Assembly (NCBI GenBank): GCA_015501585.1
Contig: JADNRY010000266.1
Coordinates: 1 to 64,000 of the forward strand
Length of the DNA stretch: 64,000 bases
Direction of reading: 5' to 3'
Origin: Rhodocollybia butyracea
Taxonomy: Eukaryota > Basidiomycota > Agaricomycetes > Agaricales > Omphalotaceae
Numbering within the stretch: the first letter of the stretch is position 1; each line of letters opens with the position of its first letter. A program made the translations under genes and the position numbers. This document shows positions 1 to 9,715 of this stretch, piece by piece. Under the pieces are notes generated by a model. That model saw only the letters and a list, made by a program, of their open reading frames with translations. It was not told where the DNA came from and searched no databases.

Positions 1-590
1 TAGGACAGCTATCATTCAGCAACTAAGGGATGATCCAGCATTATGTGCTGCTACTATTACTTTGACAACCGTGATAACTCACAGACTAAGACTAATGCTC
101 GGGCCTCCTTCAATCACTTTTACTTCAAATGGCTACTAGGCAAGAACAAGTTCATGCTGCCTTACATGAGCTATATAAAAGGTCCAATATGGGCCTTATG
201 GAGCCTACTATAATGGAACTAAGCGCCACTTTAGAAGTTGTTTCCAAAGACTTGAGCCCAGTATTCCTTGTGCTGGATGCCATGGATGAATGCAGCGAGG
301 CATTTGATGTTCTCAAGCATCTTGCCAATCTTAAGAAGAACATCTGCATAGCTGTAACCAGTCGATATTTAGCTGAGCCAGATTATAAAGTTTCCTGGCA
401 TATCCATCTTGATGATATGAAATTGTTCCATCAAGATGTTGCCAAATATCTGCAGGACAAACTCAGTCATCGAAAACTGAAGCCAGAGCTGTTTGCTGAA
501 ATAGTCAATCAATTAAGTGAAGGTGCCCAGGGCCAGTAAGTACCCTAAAATATTGGAGTATTGTTACTAACTGGATATTTCAAAGGTTCC

Positions 591-2299
591 CATCAGCAAA
601 AAGCAAAAGACATTCCCAGGCCTGGATTACCTGCGCAAGGACTACCCAGTCTGGGCTTTCCTGGCGCAGATCACTCCAGGATGGCCTTATCTGCGCCAGG
701 ATAGTACATCCTGTACCAATCTGCACCAGGACATAGAATCCTGCATGGCTCTGAGCCAGATGTATCAATCCTGTGCAAGTATGGATCAGGTGCATAAATC
801 CTGCTTGGGCCTGTACAGGCCTGTACAGCCTGTAGCAGGGAAGCCAGCATGCCTTGCATGCCCATACCTGTCCTACCATGCCCCAGACTGTATCTTCATG
901 TTGTTGACTGGACCCGCAGGCTCAGGCAGAGAAGAATTTATGTATATTCCTCAAGCCAAGAAATGTTAGTACACACATGTATTCATCAAGAAGAATGAAA
1001 GAACTTCAAGCATTTCGGGAACAGTTGAGATATGAGCAAATACGGAAGCGCTCTTTTTGCGCCGTTTGATCCTCACTGCATCTTCTCCTTGGTCTCATAT
1101 GTACATACAAGGTTCTTTCTTCAACACGATTTTAGCTCAAGAGTTAACAATTTTTCTGTAGATGTAAAGCGGTTGCGAAATGCGCATTGCTCCGACATAA
1201 CGACTTAAGTACTTAACGCCAAAGCTGGCATGTGACAAGATAAGATAAAGTTACCGCGGAGCACAGCCACTGACGCGCCCGTCGCGTATTTTGTTTCCTC
1301 CCTCCATGTTCCTTCTTGAAGACTTTGTTTGTTGTGTCGAAGATTGATAACATGATGTCTTGTGATGTTATTGTATTGGTTTCTATATTGCGTCTGATTT
1401 CCGGTCTACTGTCTGTGCCAATCGCGGAATTTTTAGGAAGGAGTTATTTGGCCAGGAGATTTAGAGAGTGTCGTGACCTCTGTGAGTTATGTTATTGATA
1501 TCTGACTAGAAACCGAGGTCAAAAAGCTTGTTAGATGACTCCTGCTTCGTCTCTACATGATTTCGTGACAGCTATTACAAACGTAGTTGCTGTCGCCGTT
1601 ATTCATACTATTGTCGCGTACGCCATGCTCAAAAGCATCATATATGTCTTCTTATGTTGTTTACGCTGCAGGTTCCAACTTTCAGGTGAAAGCATGTTAG
1701 CGTAAAACCTTCTCATGTGCGTATACCATGTTTTCGTTGGCGAATTTGAATCTGACCTATCTTTAGGAACAACGGTGACCACGCGTATGTTTATTCTCGT
1801 TACGCTACATTATATGCGCGACTTCCTGCTCATTTCTGCTCTGACCCTCATCCTCACTACGATTTGCAACGGCTACGCTCCCAGGTCTGCTTTTTTGCTT
1901 ACATTTCTTCTTCGGCCATCGTAGATTATGTGCGATAGATTATGCATGTATTTCCGTACTTGTAACTAGTCTTTGCTATGATAATTCTGTATTACCCTGC
2001 GTAAGCCTGCAGTGACTTCTAGTACTAGTAGTAACCCTGTGCTACATGGGCCAGGTAATGAATCCTGTGTTACCTGTGCAGGCTCGGAATTCTGCGCAAC
2101 CTGCGTAGGCTAAGTAATCCTGCATAACCTGCGCAGGCTGGTAATCCTGCACACCTGCACCAGTGAACCCAGACTTCCCTTGTATGCGTTGATCCGTACC
2201 AGGTTAGGGTACACTCATGCAGGCCTGGGCATGTCGGGTCTATGCCCAGGCCTGGGGTCCATTTTCAGGCCTGGGAAGGAATCTTGGTTTTTGCTGATG
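591..2299. mobile_element. Terminal-inverted-repeat element inserted in the NLR-like gene
   Basis: The left end CATCAGCAAAAAGC at 591 is matched in inverse at the right end, which finishes ...TTTTTGCTGATG at 2299. The inverted similarity continues about 35 bp inward to a shared CCCAGGCCTG block. The NACHT reading frame stops making sense exactly at the left end and resumes exactly at the right end. The flanks share only CC, so a target duplication is not proven. The interior (600-880 and 2000-2200) is filled with degenerate repeats around CTGCGCAGG and AATCCTG. No transposase is visible, so this is a non-autonomous element. Confidence 0.7.
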
Positions 2300-3101
2300 C
2301 CTTGGGTTGACTGCCAGGTAACTGTGTTGCAACGGTGCAAGACACCAAAGCCATGCGAGAGGCCCTGAAGAAGGTACCCAATACCTTGGGGAAACATACA
2401 CTCTAGCCATTGAAAGAATGAGCAAAGGTGAACATGTAAAAGATGCAGGCCAACTTCTTATGTGGCTTGTCTATGCATTTGAACCACTCTCAATTGGACA
2501 GGTCACAGATATTCTTGCTGTAGACCTGGAAGATCAAACATTTGATCATGAAATGCGGTCATTGGAACTTGAGAACGGAATTATGAGATATTGGATTCTA
2601 CCTTGATAACTGTGGATGTGGAGAAAGTTGTAAAACTTGCACCAATTCAGTGAAAGAATTTCTCACCCAAACCTATGCTGAAGTCCATAGAAGCAAATTG
2701 TTTGAAATCAATGAGAATTTAGCCCATTCAACAATATGTCAAAGTGTGTGATTTATCTACTCCAGTTTAACAAAGAGGGGATGTTGCCAGAGAAGAAAGA
2801 AACCTTTGAGGATTTATATCCTTTAGGAACATATGCTGCAGAGCATTGACCATCACATATGGAAAGGGTAGATGATGAAGTCCTTGATCACAAAACTGCA
2901 AAAGATCTGGTCATATCAATGTTGAAAGACAGCAGTCAACTCACCTATGTGAATTGGATTAGGATTCATCCCCAGATCATAGTTGGGGACAGAAACCTAT
3001 AAACCAACTTTAGACCAAAGTGAAATACAAAGCCAACTTTATTACATGGCTAGTTTGAATGTCCTCAGCATTTTTGAACATGTGCTACTGAAAAACTTGA
3101 A

Positions 3102-5060
3102 GATGTAAATGCCCAAGGGGGAAAGTATGGGAATGCACTCCAGGCAGCTTCAAGCGGTGGACATCAGGATATTGTGCGCTTCTTCTGGAGCACAAGCAGA
3201 TGTAAATGCCCAAGGGGGAGAGTATGGGAATGCACTCCAGGCAGCTATTAGTCAAGGGGACAAGGATATTGTTCAGCTTCTTCTGGAGCACAAAGCAGAT
3301 GTAAATGCCCAAGGGGGAAGTATGGGAATGCACTCCAGGCAGCTTCTGTGAGGGGGAACAAGGATATTGTCCAGCTTCTTCTGGACACAAAGCAGATGTA
3401 AATGCCCAAGGGGGATACTATGGGAATGCACTCGAGGCAGCTATTAGTCAAGGAGACATTGATGTTGTCCAGCTTCTTCTGGAGCACAAAGCAGATGTAA
3501 ATGCCCAAGGGGGAAAGTAGGATGCACTTCATGCAGCTTCTGTGAGGGGAAGGGGATATTATCCAGCTTTTCTGGAGCACAAAGCAGATGTAAATGCCCA
3601 AGGGGAGGGTATGGAATGCACTCGAGGCAGCTATTAGTCAAGGACACAAGGATATTGTCAGCTTCTTCTGGAGCACAAAGCAGATGTAAATGCCCAAGGG
3701 GAGAGTATGGGAATGCACTCCAGGTAGCTTGCCGGTGAGAGACATTGATATTGTGCAGCTTCTTCTGGAGCACAAAGCAGATGTAAATGCCCAAGGGGGA
3801 GTATGGGAATGCACTCCAGGCAGCTTGCCGGTGGGAGACATTGATATTGTCCAGCTTCTTCTGGAGCACAAAGCAGATGTAAATGCCCAAGGGGGAGCGT
3901 ATGGGAATGCACTCCAGGTAGCTTGCCGGTGGAGAGACATTGATATTGTCCAGCTTCTTCTGGAGCACAAAGCAGATGTAAATGCCCAAGGGGGAGTATG
4001 GGAATGCATCCAGGCAGCTTGCCGGTGGGAAACATTGATATTGTCCAGCTTCTTCTGGAGCACAAAGCAGATGTAAATGCCCAAGGGGGAGAGTATGGGA
4101 ATGCACTCCAGGCAGCTTGCCGTGGGGAGACATTGATATTGTCCAGCTTCTTCTGGAGCACAAAGCAGATGTAAATGCCCAAGGGGAGATATGGGAATGC
4201 ACTCCAGGGCTATTGCGTAGGAAAACATGATATTGTCAGCTTCTTCTGGAGCACAAAGCAGATGTAAATGCCCAAGGGGGAAGTATGGGAATGCACTCCA
4301 GGCAGCTTAGTCTAAGGAACATTGATATTGTCCAGCTTCTTCTGGAGCACAAAGCAGATGTAAATGCCCAAGGGGGAGATATGGAATGCACTCCAGGTAG
4401 CTTGCCGGTGGAGAGACATTGATATTGTCCAGCTTCTTCTGGAGCACAAAGCAGATGTAAATGCCAAGGGGAGGGTATGGAATGCACTCGAGCAGCTATT
4501 AGTCAAGGACACAAGGATATTGTCCAGCTTCTTCTGGAGCACAAAGCAGATGTAAATGCCCAAGGGGGAGAGTATGGAATGCACTCCAGGTAGCTTTCGG
4601 TGGAGAGACATTGATATTGTCCAGCTTCTTCTGGAGCACAAGCAGATGTAAATGCCCAAGGGGAGGTATGGGAATGCACTTCATGCAGCTTCTGTGAGGG
4701 AACAGGATATTGTCCACTTCTTCTGGAGCACAAAGCAGATGTAAATGCCAAGGGGAGAGTATGGGAATGCACTCCAGGTGGCTTGCCGGTGGGAAACATT
4801 GATATTGTCCAGCTTCTTCTGGAGCACAAGCAGATGTAAATGCCCAAGGGGGAAAGTATGGGAATGCACTCCAGGCAGCTATCAGTCAAGGACACAAGGA
4901 TATTGTCCAGCTTCTTCTGGAGCACAAAGCAGATGTAAATGCCCAAGGGGGATACTATGGGAATGCACTCCAGGCAGCTATCAGTGAGGAGACAAGGAGA
5001 TTGTTCACCTTCTTCTGGAGCACAAAGCAGATGTAAACGCTCAAGGGGGACAGTATTGGA
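3102..5060 (+). repeat. Tandem ankyrin-repeat array, 20 units
   Basis: Twenty-one junctions of the form GATGTAAATGCCCAAGG occur at 3102, 3199, 3298, 3395, 3494, 3587, 3683, 3780, 3876, 3975, 4070, 4168, 4261, 4357, 4454, 4549, 4645, 4738, 4833, 4932 and 5030. A full unit is 99 bp, or 33 codons, reading roughly YGNALQAA...DIVQLLLEHKADVNAQGG, which is a canonical ankyrin repeat. Only four units are exactly 99 bp. All others are 93-98 bp and none is longer. The missing bases sit mostly in short runs (GGGGG, AAAG, GGGAATG). Unit similarity is very high, which points to recent homogenisation. Confidence 0.93.
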
Positions 5061-5090
5061 ATTCACTGCCAACTCTATCCTGAATGAAGA

Positions 5091-7230
5091 TGACTAACCC
5101 TTACACTCTTAAATCACATCACTTATCCCTTACCATCCTTACCATTTACTGATTACTCCCCCATTTCCCCATCTGTATTCCATTGTTCTTCTGTATCACC
5201 ACTTCTACTGCTCAGAATACTATCTGAAATTACAAGGACCTTCTCACAGCTTCAGAAAACTTAATGCATAATATGATATCCTTTTTCAAGTTGTCACTCA
5301 ATATGTCAATGGAAAACAGTGTGATTCAAATTACAGCTATTTTCAAAACTAATGGCAGTCAACTGAATTGTCAAGGTAGATGATTTGACTTGTAATTTTG
5401 CTGTGCTTGAGCACTGTGTTGTTGTAAAAATCAATTAAAATTAAAATTAATCGGATATAAGCTACACTTATCCTCCAAATGTAGGGACAAAAGCACACCA
5501 GAGATTGGAAAGATACGAGTATGGAAATCTCATGCTAAATGTAATCAAGAGGGCACCAGTCCAGTGTGTCAGAGACTCCTCGAGACACGTGTAATTCACC
5601 AACAACGATAACTTCCCATTCTGCCGCCAGAGGTTTGGTCTGCAGATATGAATACGTTGGGGAGCATTTATCGTTTTGCGTGAGACTTTCAATAGTGAGT
5701 AGGAAAGTTCTGCGTTGCAAGATTGGTCTCCAGTTTCTATCTGTTGTCGCGAGGCTCAGATCCGTACAGTATCCAGGTCCAAGTCGTGCCAGCTTCAAGA
5801 GTGAAATCCAAGCTTGGACAGGGCACACTGGGCTCAGCAACCAGCTCTGCAACTTTCACTTTCCAGTACCATTCTCAACATCCAAGAAAACGAGCGAACC
5901 AAAAATGGCGTGAAGACAGAAACAACGTGGCTGATCCGGAGAATGTAGGTTGGTACAGACGTACATACGTCCTGCACGACTGTGCATAGATCGAGAGCAG
6001 GGCACGACGCGGGGGGTTGCGGTGGTCCGTGGTGAGGTATACCTTGTTGCAGTGACCATTGTTTATTGGGAGTAGGAGGCGCAACCGATGGTACGGTGAT
6101 GAGCTCCTCGGTTTCCAATGTCCGAGCATCAATCACATGGAGAAGGGAGGTATGCTGATAGCCCAGATATCAATTAGAAGATTAAATTTTAAGCAATTCA
6201 AGACGGGATCGGATTCGAACACACGTACCTCTGTGAAAGACTAAAGTCATACTCTCCGTCCCACATCCATGTACTCCGCTTCCGAACTTGACGTTCCTAG
6301 CACTCCAGCCAAGGAGCCTTCGATTTGCCTCTCGTTCATTCAGACGGATTATCCAAGAGGAACCACCGCGAGCCATTTCCTACCCATGTGTATACGTGGG
6401 AATGTATACAGGAATCGGGAGAGATAATTTTATGGCTCGATACTTGGGAATGTTAATGAGGCCTGATATATATAGATAGTCCAGACTGGGCTCTTCAAGA
6501 TGAAGCTTTGAAGACGCAAGAGCATAACTTCAATGATTCTCAAGATACGCTATCCAAGTAATCTTAAACGTCCCCACGAAAAAACATGTACGTTCTCTCC
6601 GTAATACCAATACACACAATGCCATCTATCAATTATCGATATCTCCCGCACGCCTCATACTCTTTGTATCCTGAACATCCAATCACTTTGCGTTCCAAAA
6701 GATTAGGTACAACTCCAGCAGTGTTAGTGAACATTGAACGGCGGGGTAATGCTGCTAACTGAAAGTAGCATTGGAAATCTGGTGTGAGGGTGTACTAGGT
6801 ATGAATCCAGAGTTGCAGGGATGTCGATCAATGAAAGACGGCTGTGAAGGAGGGAATATGAAATAGTGTTGGACGTAAGGAATGTGAGGGAGCGAGACGA
6901 AGAAAGCAGAAATGGTCGTCCGTGATTGAGATGCTTGGTTGGCTTTCGGAAGTTCAGAGATGTGATAGAGCTGTTGTTTGAGCCATCAAAGCATCAACAG
7001 CGTTATCGTGGATGAGGCAGGTGTGAGATGAGATTGGAGTAGTCGCGATCATACGTGGTTGCTCTTGCTAATGCCGAGATGAATGGTGTTCCAGTCTGAC
7101 GTCTCTTGCCTCGATCCGCCCGGGCCCAGAAAGGAATTCGCTCCAGTCTATTGAGGGAAATGATACCGTAAGTATTGCTCGAGCTGAATGTCAGTGAGTA
7201 CTGAGTACTGAGTAATCTACTGTCGCAATA
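5091..7230. other. No recognisable gene
   Basis: After the ankyrin array ends near 5085, this 2.1 kb stretch holds only short overlapping open frames on both strands. The longest is about 115 codons around 5566-5913, with an antisense rival of similar length. I recognise no domain, no consistent splice pattern and no terminal repeats. A stretch near 6200-6225 contains a T-loop-like GATTCGAAC, but no tRNA fold could be built around it. Confidence 0.5.
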
Positions 7231-7563
7231 TTATAAAAACCCACTGCTCCCAGGTTCCAAATCTGCCGTTCTTCCTTTGCGATAAACTCCTACAGGGTCT
7301 GCGGTAGCGCGTGCGGCATTAGCTGGTAGTGGTTTCGGACCGATGTCGTCGTCGTCGTCAGAGTTGTATGTGTATGTGTTAGTGTATGAGGTACCAGAGG
7401 GTAATTGAGTTGGGCGGGAAGCAGGCTTTGAATTTGAAGTGGAAGCGACCGTGTTGGGCGGTAATGAAGGCGTGTTTTCGTCTTCAGAGTCTTGCTCTTC
7501 GCTGCGCACGCGTTTAGACAGGTGTCGCAGATGTGGAGGAAGCCCAGCACCTATCGCGCTCAT
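7231..7563 (-). pseudogene. N-terminal part of a GPALPP-motif (DUF3752-like) protein
   Basis: The 110-codon minus frame begins MSAIGAGLPPHLRHL and contains an acidic serine-rich stretch followed by IGPKPLP. This resembles the repeated GPALPP motifs at the start of DUF3752 / GPALPP1-type proteins, whose function is poorly known. The frame ends after GSSGFL, much shorter than family members, which carry a long conserved C-terminal domain. It is therefore probably a truncated copy. A second, shorter copy of the same N-terminus lies at 23632-23775, again head-to-head with the O-fucosyltransferase-like gene. The assignment rests on the motif pattern and the conserved arrangement. Confidence 0.5.
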
Positions 7564-7673
7564 CGTGGTTTCGGAACAAGGTTGACTTTGTCCGACGGGC
7601 CGGTGAAAATCTGATTAAGCGCCCATTGACGGAAAGTCTTTTTAACTGATTCATGACTCGCCCGTGTACTATC
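7564..7673. promoter_or_regulatory. Divergent intergenic region between GPALPP-like and fucosyltransferase-like starts (decayed copy)
   Basis: Only about 110 bp separates the two divergent ATGs (minus at 7563, plus at 7674). The same arrangement and similar sequence occur at 23776-23876 beside the intact gene. A short shared promoter serving both genes is inferred. No TATA box is visible. Confidence 0.45.
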
Positions 7674-8569
7674 ATGTCGGTTTCTCGCTCTTCGAATTGT
7701 CGGAGCAGATCTCGCCAATTTCTCAAAGGAACCCGCCGTAATACAGACCCCCTTCGATAAATTCTCGTCAACTTCCGTAGGCTCGACCTCAAGACTGTTA
7801 TTATCCCAAAGGACCACACGAAACGATAAATCGCTAAGTTCTTGTCAGATTCTCAGTCTTATTCTCAGTCTTATTCCTGGCTTTGGTTGTCTTTTACGCG
7901 TATATTCTTCTTCTTCTCGTCTATGATCCAATCAGGCTTAAGCAAACCAGTCTGCCGATAATGTTGATGAGTATCTCGACTGGGATCTAACTTCTACATA
8001 GTCAACCCCGGGAGTCCTAGTCAGCTACAATCTTGAGAAAATAGGACGTTGAATTCCTTTGGTCAAGGCTACAATTCTACTTCTCGCTCTCGCTCTTCTC
8101 TAGCATCGCCATATCTTCATGTTAAAAAGAAGAACGTGACTAAAGTGACTAAAGCCTCGCGGACTGGTGCTATTCCTGTTGTTCCTGTCATGTATCGCAC
8201 GGTTCTTCTCGAACGACTGGGCTGGTTATGGAATGAATTAACAGGAAGCACTATCTAATAGGACCAGTTATGGAAGGATGAACAGGAAGCGCTAGCTAAT
8301 ATTTAATACTAACTAACTACTAATCCAGCTGCCCTGTATCTGAGTTCTGTATCTGAGTTCTAGTTCTGTCTCTGTTATGACTCAATCAATAGTCTCGTCC
8401 AAACCTTCACAGTACGTAACTCGGCAGTAAAAATGATAAGAGAAATTAATGAGATTATAGAGCAAGCCTTTCCGTTCGTTGAAACCGCTAGGCAAAAAAT
8501 ATATACTCAAACAACTAGGCTCAAGTAAAGTTAGTAACTAGTTTGTAATACGAAACTCACAGAAGTTAT

Positions 8570-8925
8570 TATTTGGAGATAGCTCGACAAATAATAATAA
8601 GATTACCCTCGGAGATGGCTCAACAAGCAGTAATATGAATCAGAACTAATACTCGGAGATGGCTCGACAAGTAGTAGTGAGTATGGTGTCTAATACTCGG
8701 AGATAGCTCAACAAGTAATAGTGAGTATGATGTCTAATACTCAGAGATAGCTCAACAAGTAATAGGAAGTTGCAACTCGGAGATAGCTCAACAAGTGGCA
8801 ATTAAAGAAGTATTCACTAGGAGATAGCTCAACAGGTGAATATTAGTGGATACAACTTGGAGTTAGCTCAACAAGATGTATAAATGTGTATTGTAGCTTG
8901 GAGATAGCTCAACAAGATACAATGA
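8570..8925. repeat. Array of nine hairpins with a conserved core and divergent complementary arms
   Basis: Nine copies of a core close to CTYGGAGATAGCTCAACAAG occur about 30-50 bp apart within the solo LTR. Each core can fold: CTTG pairs with CAAG, and GAG pairs with CTC around a four-base loop (ATAG, ATGG or TTAG). The sequence on each side of the core differs from copy to copy, yet the two sides pair with each other. Examples are TTATTATTTG with CAAATAATAA (10/10), TATTCAC with GTGAATA (7/7), ATACAACTTG with CAAGATGTAT (9/10), ATTGTA with TACAAT (6/6), TTGCAA with TGGCAA (5/6) and CTAATA with TAGTAG (5/6). Pairing kept while sequence changes is the mark of a selected fold or of a palindrome-forming insertion process. 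Confidence 0.85.
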
Positions 8926-9066
8926 GTTGGTCTGGTGATTCACACAAGTGATAACAGCAAACAAGTGGGGGTTTGGATTTAAGAAAAATAATATGTCTAA
9001 CGTACATTGGTAAATCTAGACTACTTATATACTGTCAAGTATGTATTATTTAGGAAATGCTGCGGA

Positions 9067-9247
9067 ATGACATCATAACTGTGGAGCACTGGAATGATGT
9101 CATAACTGCGGAGCACTGGAATGATATCATAACTGTGGAGCTGGAATGATGTCATAACTGCAGAGCAGTGAGATGACATCATGACTGTGGAGCAGTAAAA
9201 TGATGTCAGAACTGCGGAGCAGTAGAATGATGTCATGCAGTGACTGG
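9067..9247. repeat. 27 bp tandem repeat with two nested palindromes
   Basis: Six full units and one partial unit begin at 9067, 9094, 9121, 9146, 9173, 9200 and 9227. All are 27 bp except one of 25 bp. Each unit contains the near-palindrome ATGAYRTCAT followed by AACTGYGGAGCASTG, in which ACTGC and GCAGT can pair around GGA. The array lies in the right half of the solo LTR. On the minus strand it is open as a nine-residue repeat (SYDIIPVLR-like), but no other coding evidence exists. Confidence 0.85.
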
Positions 9248-9715
9248 TGTTCAATTATTCTAGTGAAACCGAAGTTGATTAACAGTATGTTCACATGTGC
9301 AGCATTATGCCAAATAATGTAGAGAAAATGAGTAATGAACGTAAAATGTATATGATAAGTAGAAATCTTAATGATAGTAGTAGTAGTTGGTTAATAATAA
9401 TAGAAAAAGATATGTATATGCTTATAGTTTGGGTATGGGTCATAACAGTCTCTTACTTCGACGTTTTCAACGTCAACGTCGAGACAGAGTCTTTTTTACT
9501 CAACAAACCAACCCGTCGCTGACATCTGCAGTCCCTCTCCTCCCTCTCCCTCTCCCTGTCACTTCCCCTTCCCCCCCGCATCCCCGAAAAAGGATCCAAA
9601 GCCCACATCCATCTCTTCCCATCTCTTCGAGACTACCCAAACGGCAAAACAGCTAGAGAGAGTGCTGGCCTTGCCGCATGTGGGGGAAGCGCAGGCTGGG
9701 GGTTATGCTTGAGGT

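Larger units (their letters stand above)
1..5090 (+). pseudogene. NACHT-ankyrin (fungal NLR-like) gene, broken; 5' end outside window
   Basis: Fungal NLR-like proteins are cytosolic STAND NTPases that sense partners through C-terminal repeats; this function is known for the family, not shown here. The frame from 129 to about 535 holds a NACHT Walker-B motif (VFLVLDAMDE) followed by a sensor-like TSRY. The P-loop would lie left of the window. A 50 bp intron at 536-585 has a GTAAGT donor and a TACTAAC branch site, and it joins GAQGQ to F. A 1.7 kb element then interrupts the gene. Coding resumes near 2303 (WVDCQ, then KTPK and REALKKVPNTL), followed by a winged-helix-like stretch (DAGQLLMWLVYAFEPLSIGQ) at 2440-2605 and more frame-shifted coding to about 3100. 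Ankyrin repeats follow to about 5085. Frameshifts and stops (for example around 2360, 2395 and 2605) prevent a single product. Family assignment is confident. Whether every frameshift is real is not, because many fall in homopolymers. Confidence 0.85.
8373..9447. mobile_element. Solo LTR, 1,075 bp, with 5 bp target duplication
   Basis: The element starts TGTTATGACTC at 8373 and ends GGGTCATAACA at 9447. These are inverted TG...CA-type ends matching at 10 of 11 positions. It is flanked on both sides by GTCTC (8368-8372 and 9448-9452). The insertion falls inside the fucosyltransferase pseudogene, whose sequence is continuous if the element is removed. The ends, the 5 bp duplication and the lack of any coding sequence fit a solo LTR left by recombination between the two LTRs of a Copia- or Gypsy-type element. 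The superfamily cannot be told. A TIR element of the same size is the alternative. Confidence 0.8.
7674..9715 (+). pseudogene. Degraded copy of the O-fucosyltransferase-like gene, split by a solo LTR
   Basis: From the ATG at 7674 (MSVSRSS...) the sequence parallels the intact gene at 23877. It shares the SRSRQ segment, the hydrophobic anchor region (about 7850-7925), the TSRSRSSLASPYL segment and the RTVL-LERL stretch. It carries many small duplications (for example TCAGTCTTAT twice, CTTCTTCTT) and frame breaks. Similarity stops at 8372 and resumes at 9448 with FNVNVETES, running to about 9715 (matching the PLRIAEQES...GLCFRWG part). The 3' half of the gene is absent. This copy cannot encode the enzyme. 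Confidence 0.85.

Noticed and set aside
3444..4202. Long minus-strand open frames (up to 252 codons) across the ankyrin array
   Set aside because: They are shadow frames of the repeated 99 bp unit; several staggered versions occur and translate to low-complexity repeats (GIYICFVLQKK).
5535..6136. Several 85-115 codon frames on both strands
   Set aside because: Overlapping in all frames, with no domain, no conservation elsewhere in the window and no splice consistency.
6190..6295. Possible tRNA on the minus strand (GTTCGAATCC)
   Set aside because: Acceptor, D and anticodon arms do not form; at best an old tRNA-like scrap.
8570..8925. CRISPR-like array (repeats with unique spacers)
   Set aside because: The genome is eukaryotic, repeats vary, and the unique flanks pair across each core, which is unlike spacers.
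8372..9448. TIR DNA transposon with 3 bp duplication (TCT)
   Set aside because: Shifting the boundary by one base gives TG...CA ends and a longer 5 bp duplication, which better fits an LTR.
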